Positions 1 through 5,688 are shown, counted from the first letter of the stretch. The stretch: 7,715 nucleotides of DNA from Planctomycetaceae bacterium (GCA_031256755.1 JAIRPZ010000009.1:1-7715), one strand, 5' to 3'. The notes: a model not told the origin generated them from the sequence alone. Numbers and translations are program-made.

Positions 1-2
1 AT

Positions 3-101
3 GCGGTCATCGCCAAATATATTTCTCCGATGCAGAGACCGCAAACAAAGGCACAGCACCGGAAAAACAAGAACCGGCTCAATATCCGCAATGAAACATA
101 A
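3..101 (+). CDS. possible 3' end of an upstream gene (partial)
   Basis: The frame starting at base 3 is open from the window edge to a TAA at 99-101 and gives about 32 residues: hydrophobic at first (AVIAKYISP), then basic. Of the three + frames here it has the most G/C in third positions, which fits the neighbouring genes. It sits upstream of cheD on the same strand. A chemotaxis gene such as cheB would be a natural neighbour, but the fragment is too short to identify and this is only a guess. It may equally be non-coding. The next 240 bases up to cheD hold no gene I can support. Confidence 0.3.
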   Translation, partial: AVIAKYISPMQRPQTKAQHRKNKNRLNIRNET

Positions 102-308
102 CATTATTTGCCGGAACGGTCTGGTGAGGCAACAACGTCCGGTGTGTCCGCCGAAATAAAAAAGAGGAAAAATGTCATTGATTTCACTCTATCAAAATTA
201 AGAAAACAGCGGACAGTCCTGCCGGACGGTTTACCGGATAAATTTTATCTTCCGGCGGTATGGTATTTTTTCCGAAAAAGTGTAGAATAAGGAAATCCGT
301 AAGGTAAG

Positions 309-325
309 CCGGCAGCCGATGCCGG
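309..325 (+). promoter_or_regulatory. stem-loop in the cheD leader
   Basis: CCGGCA (309-314) and TGCCGG (320-325) form a perfect 6-bp stem with a 5-base loop, ending 19 bases before the chosen cheD ATG. No T-run follows, so it is not a classical terminator. It could affect cheD translation, since no Shine-Dalgarno sequence is visible there. The caveat is that TGCCGG and its complement are very common in this DNA, so chance pairing is likely. Confidence 0.3.
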
Positions 326-344
326 ATTTAGCAATGGTTTGGTA

Positions 345-857
345 ATGGTATTGCAGCCCAATACGTCCGCCCGGATTATGCTCGGAGTCGGTGATTACGG
401 CGCAACAAAAGAACAGGGAGGCATAATTCGAACAATGGCTCTCGGTTCCTGTGTTGCCGTGATGATCCTTGACCGCGGTACACGCTGCGTCGGAATGGAT
501 CATATTGCACTGCCGGAATCGAATGTTTCACCGGACCGAGCCAAACAATTGCCGGGCTATTTTGCAGATACCGGTATTCCGGCACTGATCGAATTGATGA
601 AAAAAACGGCGGGGATGCTCTCCAAACCGTCAAATTTGATTGTGAAAATGTGCGGCGGTGCCAACGTTGCCGACCCTAACGGGACGTTTAACATCGGCAA
701 ACGGAATGCACTGGCGGCAAAAAAGGTCTTGTGGCAGTTTGGATTAGGAGCGGTCGCAGAAGATGTCGGCGGTTCACACAGCCGAACCGTAACACTTTAT
801 CACGATACCGGTCGAATCGTCCTGTCCTGCCCCGGACGACCCGATTGGGAATTGTAA
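345..857 (+). CDS. cheD: CheD, chemoreceptor glutamine deamidase
   Basis: CheD hydrolyses the amide of specific glutamines in methyl-accepting chemotaxis receptors, giving glutamates that can then be methylated; in some species it also binds the phosphatase CheC. The protein is about 170 residues, usual for the family. Counting from the TTG at 339, the family motif LGSCV carries the catalytic Cys38, GMDHIALP carries His55, and Thr32 lies six residues before the cysteine as in Thermotoga CheD. The VKMCGGANV and IGKRNALAAKKVL blocks and the GGSHSRTV/DTGRI end are also typical. The start is uncertain: ATG at 345 is chosen, but TTG at 339 and ATG at 378 are in frame and none has a clear ribosome-binding site. 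It heads the chemotaxis/flagellar group with the response regulator and fliO. Family assignment is secure. Confidence 0.93.
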   Translation: MVLQPNTSARIMLGVGDYGATKEQGGIIRTMALGSCVAVMILDRGTRCVGMDHIALPESNVSPDRAKQLPGYFADTGIPALIELMKKTAGMLSKPSNLIVKMCGGANVADPNGTFNIGKRNALAAKKVLWQFGLGAVAEDVGGSHSRTVTLYHDTGRIVLSCPGRPDWEL

Positions 858-1025
858 ATGCAAGACATGACGCACCGCCGCCGGCGGACGGAGAGAAACA
901 GAAACGGGTTTACAAGATTGACAATAAGGAAAATTGACATTGCCGGTGCCGTACGCAGCACAAAAAGGAACAGCAGAACGGCAAAAAGCGGTCTGATAAC
1001 ATCAATAAACGGAAAATTGCCATGA
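858..1025 (+). other. 55-codon open frame filling the cheD-regulator gap (probably not a gene)
   Basis: An ATG directly abuts the cheD stop (TAAATG), and the frame runs 55 codons to a TGA that overlaps the ATG of the response regulator (ATGA at 1022-1025). That geometry is what translational coupling looks like. Against it, the product is highly basic (about 11 Arg) with no recognisable fold, and at least 6 of those Arg codons are AGA or AGG, whereas I find none in cheD or in the regulator. It is more likely an in-frame spacer than a gene. Confidence 0.2.
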
Positions 1026-1471
1026 TTAAAAATGTAGTGATAGCAGACGATTCCGCCCTTGCGCGGATGTTTATTCGGCGTTGTTTGGAAATTGCCGGTC
1101 TCGGTGATGCGAATTTTTTTGAGGCATCAGACGGCAGCGAAGCAATTAAACGCATGAAGGACATCAAAGCAGACCTTCTTGTAACCGATTTGACAATGCC
1201 GAACATGAACGGCATCGAACTGATGCGTAAAATTTCGGCAAGTCCCCGATTGAGCGGCACACCCGTCCTCGTTGTCACTTCTGCCGGAAACGAAGAACAA
1301 CGCAAAGAACTGATGGAACTCGGCGTAACAAAAATTCTCTCAAAACCGATCAGTCCGCCGATCCTGATTGAAGCGATTCAGCATGTGAATGACATTTTGA
1401 AAGGCAAAATGGAAGAAAACGACAACGAGACAGATGGCGAAGCCGCAGATACCGAACAGACCGCCGGATAA
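1022..1471 (+). CDS. CheY-like single-domain response regulator
   Basis: This is a receiver domain with no output domain, 149 residues. All signature positions are present: acidic pair Asp9-Asp10, phospho-acceptor Asp56 in VTDLTMPNMNG, Thr86 in VVTSAG, and Lys108 followed by Pro109. It would be phosphorylated by a histidine kinase such as CheA. Between cheD and fliO the obvious role is a CheY binding the flagellar switch, but CheY-like proteins are many and the partner cannot be read from sequence. After residue 125 comes an acidic tail (MEENDNETDGEAADTEQ) beyond the usual CheY length. The ATG at 1022 starts the domain at the usual point; only a weak purine stretch (ACGGAAAA) precedes it. Confidence 0.92.
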   Translation: MIKNVVIADDSALARMFIRRCLEIAGLGDANFFEASDGSEAIKRMKDIKADLLVTDLTMPNMNGIELMRKISASPRLSGTPVLVVTSAGNEEQRKELMELGVTKILSKPISPPILIEAIQHVNDILKGKMEENDNETDGEAADTEQTAG

Positions 1472-1514
1472 TCGCTCTTGTTTTTCCGGCGGGGAATTGC
1501 TATTGTTCCGCCGG
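1461..1514 (+). promoter_or_regulatory. competing stem-loops between the response regulator and fliO
   Basis: CCGCCGG occurs at 1461-1467 (last codons of the regulator gene) and again at 1508-1514. Between them at 1486-1492 lies the exact complement CCGGCGG. The middle element can pair with either outer one over 7 bp, so the two hairpins exclude each other; the downstream one gains AA/TT after a GG bulge. No clear T-run follows. This could tune fliO expression, or it could reflect the CCGCCGG-rich composition of the region. Confidence 0.25.
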
Positions 1515-1547
1515 TTTCGGATAACCGTTTTACAGATCAGGGCAAGG

Positions 1548-2636
1548 ATGTCCCCATTTTCACATTTTTTCCGGTTTTCATTTTTCGGCGGTGTTGTTTT
1601 CGGCAGTATCATTTTGTCCGGCAGCCCGGTATGCGCTCAATCCCGGCTTTCTGCCCCTTATTCTGCGCCGCCGTCGGCTGCGTCTCCGGCAGACAAAGAG
1701 CCGCTTATAGCACGGCAACTTGAAGGAATTAGTGCCGGTTTCAGCCGAAAAATCCCGAAAGAACCGGAAAGATTGCCGCCGCCGCCGAAATCCGTTCAAA
1801 ATCCCTCATCGCCGGTCATTTCGGAATCGCCGGTTCTCCGCAGTGCGGCAAAACTTCCGCTGCCGCAGAAACCGGTTGTCCAAGCATCTTTCGGAGACCG
1901 TCCGGCACGCCCGGTCGAGGGTTACGCCGAACAGCCGGAAGAACCGTCCGATCCGCTGCGGAACGAGCAAAATGCCGCGGACAGCGTTGCCGGCAATCCC
2001 GAATACGTTGCCGGACAAGCACCGGCAAAAGAGAGCGTGCTGGATAAACCGCTGACTTCGAAAAAAAAACCGGCGGAAGGATCAGCGTCCGAAAAATCCG
2101 GCAGTCAGGCGGCACAATGGAAAGATAAATTGATCAAGCCGGGATTTTCTTCTGCCGTTACACCGATTCTTTCCGTTGCCGGAAGTTTGCTGATCGTAAC
2201 GGCATCGTTTTTTCTGGTTGCTTCTTTTCTGCGCAAGGTTTCGCCGAAAGGCAGCCGTCCGCTGCCGAAGGAGGCGTTTGAAAATCTCGGACGGATTTAT
2301 TTATCACAGAAACATCATCTTCATCTTTTGCGTTTGGGAAACCGGGTGATTCTCGTGTCGGCAATGCCGGACTGTGTAAAAACGATTTCGGAAATTACCG
2401 ACCCGGACGAGGTGCTTGCTCTTTTGGGAATGTGCCGGCGGAATGATGTCAATTCGGCAACGATGTTATTCCAAAAGGCGGTTGCGGACATGTCGGCAGA
2501 AGAAATAAGCCGTCCTCCGGCGGTCACCCGCCGGCACAACACACAGCGGACGGGAACGGTTGATTTATGCAGCGATCCTGACGATGTTCCTCTTGCCGAC
2601 ATTCTTGCCGGCGGCGGACGCTCCCGCCGATATTAG
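1548..2636 (+). CDS. fliO: FliO, flagellar type III export-gate assembly protein
   Basis: FliO is a membrane protein that helps FliP assemble into the export gate of the flagellar type III secretion system. From ATG 1548 the product has 362 residues. Residues 1-30 form a signal peptide with a phenylalanine-rich hydrophobic core and a VCA|Q cleavage site. Residues 31-200 are rich in Pro, Ala, Ser and charged residues and probably disordered. Residues 203-228 are one membrane segment. Residues 237-297 match the FliO domain (LPKEAFENLGRIYLS, then LHLLRLGNRVILVS and ITDPDEVLALLG). The start is preferred because AGGG lies five bases upstream and the signal peptide begins there; the frame is open back to 1434, overlapping the regulator gene. 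FliO of enteric bacteria is about 120 residues, so the extra length is the proline-rich region. fliP does not follow. Confidence 0.85.
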   Translation: MSPFSHFFRFSFFGGVVFGSIILSGSPVCAQSRLSAPYSAPPSAASPADKEPLIARQLEGISAGFSRKIPKEPERLPPPPKSVQNPSSPVISESPVLRSAAKLPLPQKPVVQASFGDRPARPVEGYAEQPEEPSDPLRNEQNAADSVAGNPEYVAGQAPAKESVLDKPLTSKKKPAEGSASEKSGSQAAQWKDKLIKPGFSSAVTPILSVAGSLLIVTASFFLVASFLRKVSPKGSRPLPKEAFENLGRIYLSQKHHLHLLRLGNRVILVSAMPDCVKTISEITDPDEVLALLGMCRRNDVNSATMLFQKAVADMSAEEISRPPAVTRRHNTQRTGTVDLCSDPDDVPLADILAGGGRSRRY

Positions 2637-2896
2637 GCAGAGCGGAATGATTAGAATTGACTGCCGCCGCGGCAGACCAGAACCGCTGCCGGCACTGCTA
2701 ACAGCGTATTCAAAACCGAACTGACAAGAAGGCGGGATCCGTACCGTCCGCCGGTACATACAGAACGGTACGGAGAATAATACGCCATGTAAAATACCGC
2801 CGGCGGATAATCAAGCCGCCGAATGTTATGTCTTCGTCAAATGTCATCCGTGATTGCCGTTTTGCGGTTTTGCCGGCGGTCAGACCGATAGCGTCA
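2637..2896. other. intergenic region at the fliO / - strand gene junction
   Basis: About 260 bases between the ends of two converging genes. It contains short G/C stem-loops: one at 2660-2674 (CTGCCG/CGGCAG, 3-base loop), a 10-bp inverted repeat at 2738-2774, and CGGCGG 2801-2806 pairing with CCGCCG 2816-2821. None has a T-run, so terminator function is only possible. On the - strand a 45-codon frame (2847-2710) is open with unremarkable codon use but no ribosome-binding site and no recognised family. I see no fliP or other flagellar gene. Confidence 0.5.
2738..2774. repeat. 10-bp perfect inverted repeat between converging genes
   Basis: TCCGTACCGT at 2738-2747 is exactly complementary to ACGGTACGGA at 2765-2774, with 17 bases between. 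A third CGGTAC core lies in the loop at 2752-2757. It is the longest perfect hairpin arm I found in the non-coding DNA. Its place between the ends of fliO and the 190-residue gene suggests a bidirectional transcription end or protection of mRNA 3' ends, although U-tracts are missing on both strands. Confidence 0.45.
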
Positions 2897-3469
2897 TCAG
2901 CCGGTCGTATAAATCTTAAGTGTTCTGGCGATAAGAAATTGTGCAAAACGTTCCTGCACGCACCGCCGGAAGAACCGCAAATGACCGCTGATTCCTTCGG
3001 TGATGAGTTTGCCGTCCATTGCCAGCATTATCGTGTGATAGTTGATGGATACGTTTGGATAAAAAGCAACAGGCAAACGGAACCAGTCGGGATGAGCATA
3101 CGCATCATACTGAAACGGAACTTGCGATTTGCCTTCTGCCAATGCCGGTAACTGACTGTCTTCGGTCTTTTCGAGAACGGCAAGAGTCTCTGCATATAAA
3201 TCGGTATTGCCGTCATAAATTTGCGGATAGAACTCCTGCAAAAACGGCAAAAGATTTTCTTTGGTCAATACAGACGGTTTCAGCGTGTATCGAAGGTATT
3301 CTTCGTTCTGATAGCCGGAGGTTTCGGACATATCGTAAAGCGATAAGTCCAAACCTGCTTTTGCCGACAGGAATGTTTCAAACTCCTGCTGCGTCCATTT
3401 TGCTTCCTGTAAAATAGATTTCGGATAACTTGCCTTAACAACCAAACCTGTTGCGAGATACTGTCCCAT
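2897..3469 (-). CDS. uncharacterised 190-residue protein starting MGQYLATG
   Basis: I do not recognise a named family. The product has 190 residues, with no signal peptide and no membrane segment, and is rich in aromatic residues (many Tyr and Phe). It reads as an all-cytoplasmic alpha/beta protein. The N-terminus MGQYLATGLVVKA and the C-terminal block IMLAMDGKLITEGISG...LKIYTTG recall, from memory only, scattered hypothetical proteins that begin MGQYL and end with a similar basic-aromatic helix and YITG-like tail in host-associated proteobacteria; this is unverified. The start is secure: AGGAG lies six bases before the ATG. Candidate promoters lie at 3551-3578 and 3617-3646. The codons look more A/T-ending than those of pth or accA, suggesting an accessory or transferred gene. 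Confidence 0.8.
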   Translation of the reverse strand: MGQYLATGLVVKASYPKSILQEAKWTQQEFETFLSAKAGLDLSLYDMSETSGYQNEEYLRYTLKPSVLTKENLLPFLQEFYPQIYDGNTDLYAETLAVLEKTEDSQLPALAEGKSQVPFQYDAYAHPDWFRLPVAFYPNVSINYHTIMLAMDGKLITEGISGHLRFFRRCVQERFAQFLIARTLKIYTTG

Positions 3470-3515
3470 TTTATTCTCCTTTATTCTTTGAAACCGGAAC
3501 CGGTATAGGAATGAT

Positions 3516-3536
3516 AAGAGGTGATGATAACCTCTT
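3516..3536. repeat. 7-bp inverted repeat in the leader of the 190-residue gene
   Basis: AAGAGGT (3516-3522) and ACCTCTT (3530-3536) are perfect complements around a 7-base loop. It lies between the candidate promoter and the start codon, so on the - strand it would form a hairpin in the 5' leader about 47 bases before the ATG. No T-run follows on the - strand. An operator or leader hairpin is possible; function is unknown. Confidence 0.35.
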
Positions 3537-3550
3537 TGCTGTTTTGCTGT

Positions 3551-3578
3551 ATTTTAACAAAAAGCAAGTTCAATTCAA
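3551..3578 (-). promoter_or_regulatory. candidate sigma70 promoter for the 190-residue gene
   Basis: Read on the - strand, TTGAAT (3578-3573) and TAAAAT (3556-3551) are separated by 16 bases, about 80 bases upstream of the gene start. A second candidate lies further up: TTGACG (3646-3641) and TAATTT (3622-3617) with 18 bases between. Both lie in AT-rich DNA where chance matches are common. Confidence 0.35.
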
Positions 3579-3671
3579 TAGTCCTATTCAATAATCTTGC
3601 CGGCGCAGGGCAGCAAAAATTATGTGAACAAGTATTGTCCCGTCAAACATATCCCGTCCTATTCTATTATC
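3573..3671. repeat. short direct repeats in the AT-rich intergenic region
   Basis: GTCCTATTCAATAATC at 3581-3596 recurs as GTCCTATTCTATTATC at 3656-3671 (14 of 16 identical, 75 bases apart). In addition ATTCAATA occurs twice, at 3573-3580 and 3586-3593. The repeats surround the candidate promoters of the 190-residue gene, so regulator-binding sites or the scar of a duplication are both possible. Low-complexity AT-rich sequence makes chance similarity a real alternative. Confidence 0.35.
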
Positions 3672-3725
3672 CTATCTAAAAATAATAAGGAAAAGAAATC
3701 GGACAAGAATAATTTTTGACAAGAT

Positions 3726-3929
3726 TTACAGCATCAAACAGGATGGACGGAAAAATGTTATTGAACATATCTGCGGACAACTTGCCGCTTTCTCCGCAAG
3801 TAAACGGCGGACTTCGTCAACAATACCGCCGAAAGTTGCGTCCGGCTTAAGCCAAACACTGTCTATTTCGTCAAAGTATATGCCGAATTTATTTTCTATT
3901 TCTATTATCAGGTCTGCATTAAGTCCCAT
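3726..3929 (-). pseudogene. acyl-carrier-protein-like fragment
   Basis: A 67-codon frame whose first 47 residues align by eye with helix II to helix IV of acyl carrier proteins: DLIIEIENKFGIYF matches the ELVMALEEEF-type helix, and DATFGGIVDEV matches the ITTVQAAIDYI-type end. The phosphopantetheine serine (DSL motif) and helix I are missing; an in-frame stop lies only seven codons before the ATG, and there is no good ribosome-binding site. The last 20 residues look random. It therefore looks like a truncated or decayed gene, or a divergent ACP-fold protein that lost its prosthetic-group site. It lies downstream of the membrane-protein gene on the same strand, in AT-rich sequence, and overlaps the 30-codon frame. 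Identification rests on pattern similarity only. Confidence 0.35.
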
Positions 3930-4000
3930 AAAAGTTTTTTGCCCTGTTCATAACAGAGAAATACAAAAATTAACGTCAACACAACATAAAATTGCCGCAT
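3908..4000 (-). CDS. possible 30-residue hydrophobic peptide overlapping the membrane-protein stop
   Basis: The ATG (4000-3998) shares its A with the TGA stop of the upstream membrane-protein gene (TGATG), a typical arrangement for coupled translation. The 30 residues start MRQF, then a hydrophobic stretch YVVLTLIFVFLCY, then a charged/aromatic end EQGKKLLWDLMQT. This would suit a single-pass small membrane protein. It has no Shine-Dalgarno sequence of its own, lies in AT-rich DNA where hydrophobic frames arise by chance, and overlaps the ACP-like fragment in another frame. No family is recognised. Confidence 0.3.
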   Translation of the reverse strand: MRQFYVVLTLIFVFLCYEQGKKLLWDLMQT

Positions 4001-4998
4001 CAGCACATCACAATATTGATGGTTGCCCAAACAATGACCGCCAATACGAGTGCCGCAACAACGTACATAAACCAGCCGTAGGCTTTTATCCCTGCCGATA
4101 AAACCACTGCCCGCTTCTCCCAATCGTATTGCGTCTTCGCACCGAACTCTCTCACCAGCAAACACCGCTCCGGCTTGCCGTCATCGTAAATCAAGACCAG
4201 CGGCTCCGTAAAATATTTCTCCATCGCCTCTTTACTAGACAGCCGCCTGCACCGATGCTTTTTACCATGTTCGTCCTGAAATTCGATGAACACTCTGACA
4301 AAATGACAAAGCCGTGTCAGCAAAAACACCTCTTCCGTTCCCGCCGGTGTTCCGACCGCCGCAACGCCGCAGCGGTAGAGTTGCATGTGCCGGCTGCCGC
4401 TGCGGATGCAATACAGTATTATCAACAGATACAAAAACGCGATTCCGCCGACAAAAATGAATATTGACAGCGTCCTGAAAAAGAAATAAGAATACGTTCC
4501 CGTCAAACGATAGCGGGGAAAAACATCGAACATTGTTTCCAACGGATATTCTTTGCCGGCATCAAAGCGGTGAATGAAACTGCCGCAGATGTCGTTCCGT
4601 TTTTTACCGTTTGGGGCGGTGTATTCAAATTCGGTTTCGGAAAATATCGTGATGAACGTAGCATCGGTAAAGAACGGTATGTTTTTCAGCACTTTGGCGT
4701 TGCCGGCGGGCTGCCATTGCGTTTGGACTTCACGGCGGAATTCGCCGGCGAGACCGCCGTCGTTGCCCGCTCTGCCAGCCATTTTGACAATGAGGATACA
4801 CAGACTGATACAGAGCAAAAACGTCGATAACCAATGAAAGACGTGCTGATAAAAAAAGGGCAGCAAAAGCAGCGGTACCTTCCGCGGTTCAAAGCGGAGG
4901 TCAACAGCGGTCTCGCTATGCTGTTCCGTATCGTTCAGCATAGCGTTGATTTTAACACCCGCCCGCTGCGGCGGCAAGATTATGTCCGCAGAAAACAC
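4000..4998 (-). CDS. three-helix membrane protein, DUF3592-like
   Basis: The product has 332 residues from GTG 4998. Membrane segments are seen at about 52-73, 176-197 and 308-331. The 100-residue loop 74-175 lies on one side; the segment 205-284 lies between helices 2 and 3. That segment has the pattern of DUF3592-type proteins: a GVAAVGT strand, then VRVFIEFQDEHGKKHRCRRL, then PLVLIYDDGKPERCLLVREF, resembling the 'value of a YDP-x-P-x-x-A' ending of that group. The function of such proteins is not known to me and the match is by eye. GTG 4998 lies six bases after the glycosylase stop, suggesting one transcript; ATG 4941 is a good alternative start (313 residues). Neither has a clear ribosome-binding site. 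Confidence 0.75.
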   Translation of the reverse strand: MFSADIILPPQRAGVKINAMLNDTEQHSETAVDLRFEPRKVPLLLLPFFYQHVFHWLSTFLLCISLCILIVKMAGRAGNDGGLAGEFRREVQTQWQPAGNAKVLKNIPFFTDATFITIFSETEFEYTAPNGKKRNDICGSFIHRFDAGKEYPLETMFDVFPRYRLTGTYSYFFFRTLSIFIFVGGIAFLYLLIILYCIRSGSRHMQLYRCGVAAVGTPAGTEEVFLLTRLCHFVRVFIEFQDEHGKKHRCRRLSSKEAMEKYFTEPLVLIYDDGKPERCLLVREFGAKTQYDWEKRAVVLSAGIKAYGWFMYVVAALVLAVIVWATINIVMC

Positions 4999-5004
4999 AG
5001 AACA

Positions 5005-5688
5005 TTAAAGTCCGAACATTTTCCGGTAATAATCAACTTTGAAATCATACACCGGAGTCGGCGAATCGGCATACTTGTATTTGTTTTGCTGATACAGTTC
5101 TGTTTGTGCTAACGCAATATTCGCTGCCCCTGACGGCGAATACAGTATTGTCAATTTTACCGGACGACCGAAGACCGATGCGTCCAAAAGCACTTGTCGG
5201 CTGCGGCGGATGTCCGGTGTCATTTTTCTGCCGAGTATATCAACATAAAACAGTTTGAACGCATTCGTTTTGCCGAACCCGCTCATAAACAGCACTTCGC
5301 GGATATTGCTGCGGCGTATCTGGTCGGGCAGTTCCATGTTCAGTTGTACCGGTATTAAATCGTTGTCCGCCCAAGAGGTTGACTTGCGTTGACAAATCCG
5401 CACGGTATCACTGACTGCTATTTTATGTTTGCGAAGGAAACGCTGTACGTTGTTCAGTGTGATCGGCTGTCCGATTCCGCCGCCGCTTGCTTTGTCAAGA
5501 AGTTGCCAAACGCTTAATTTGCTGCCGTAAAAGAACGGTATCTTAAATTGTTCTGTGAAGTGCGGATGGATTGTGCCGACAATCACTTTTTCGCTGTCTG
5601 CCGGTATCGGATAAAGGTCGAGGTATTGGTGCCTCGTAACTATCATACCTGCCGGTATACTGCCGGAACAGAGATTATTCGCTGTCAT
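5005..5688 (-). CDS. uracil-DNA glycosylase superfamily protein
   Basis: The product has 227 residues and probably belongs to the branch of the uracil-DNA glycosylase superfamily related to mismatch-specific and hypoxanthine glycosylases, which flip damaged bases out of DNA and cut the glycosidic bond. Visible motifs are VIVGTIHPH (35-43, the motif I strand-loop), FFYGS followed by W61 (52-61), AVSDTVRIC (91-99), a central VLFMSG strand (132-137), and LYSPSGAAN (182-190) in the place of the second motif that inserts into DNA. Motif I has His41-Pro-His rather than the Asp or Glu of classical enzymes, so the substrate cannot be named. The start is good: AGGGAAG lies just before ATG 5688. A near-consensus promoter lies at 5733-5761, and the membrane-protein gene follows after six bases. 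Confidence 0.72.
   Translation of the reverse strand: MTANNLCSGSIPAGMIVTRHQYLDLYPIPADSEKVIVGTIHPHFTEQFKIPFFYGSKLSVWQLLDKASGGGIGQPITLNNVQRFLRKHKIAVSDTVRICQRKSTSWADNDLIPVQLNMELPDQIRRSNIREVLFMSGFGKTNAFKLFYVDILGRKMTPDIRRSRQVLLDASVFGRPVKLTILYSPSGAANIALAQTELYQQNKYKYADSPTPVYDFKVDYYRKMFGL

Noticed and set aside
172..201. Nine-codon mini-frame (MSLISLYQN) behind a good AGAGG site
   Set aside because: The site is strong but the peptide is too short to judge, has no attenuator structure around it, and cheD begins far downstream; could be a chance purine run.
108..290. 60-codon frame from a TTG start upstream of cheD
   Set aside because: No Shine-Dalgarno sequence, TTG start, no recognisable motif, and rare AGA/AGG codons; looks like intergenic sequence.
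315..322. GCCGATGC as the -10 of a sigma28 flagellar promoter before cheD
   Set aside because: No TAAA lies at the required distance upstream, and the bases are part of a stem-loop that explains them equally well.
910..1305. 131-codon antisense frame over the response regulator
   Set aside because: Lies opposite a certain gene with intact receiver motifs and has no family features of its own.
1434..1547. Extended N-terminus of fliO from ATG 1434
   Set aside because: It would overlap the regulator gene by 38 bases and bury the signal peptide 38 residues inside the protein; ATG 1548 has an AGGG site and starts the signal peptide.
2710..2847. 45-codon - strand frame after the 190-residue gene
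   Set aside because: Codon use is acceptable, but there is no ribosome-binding site or family match, and it spans the 10-bp inverted repeat; kept only as a remark on the intergenic region.
2828..3417. + strand frames opposite the 190-residue gene
   Set aside because: The - strand gene has a strong Shine-Dalgarno sequence and coherent protein; the + frames are mirror artefacts.
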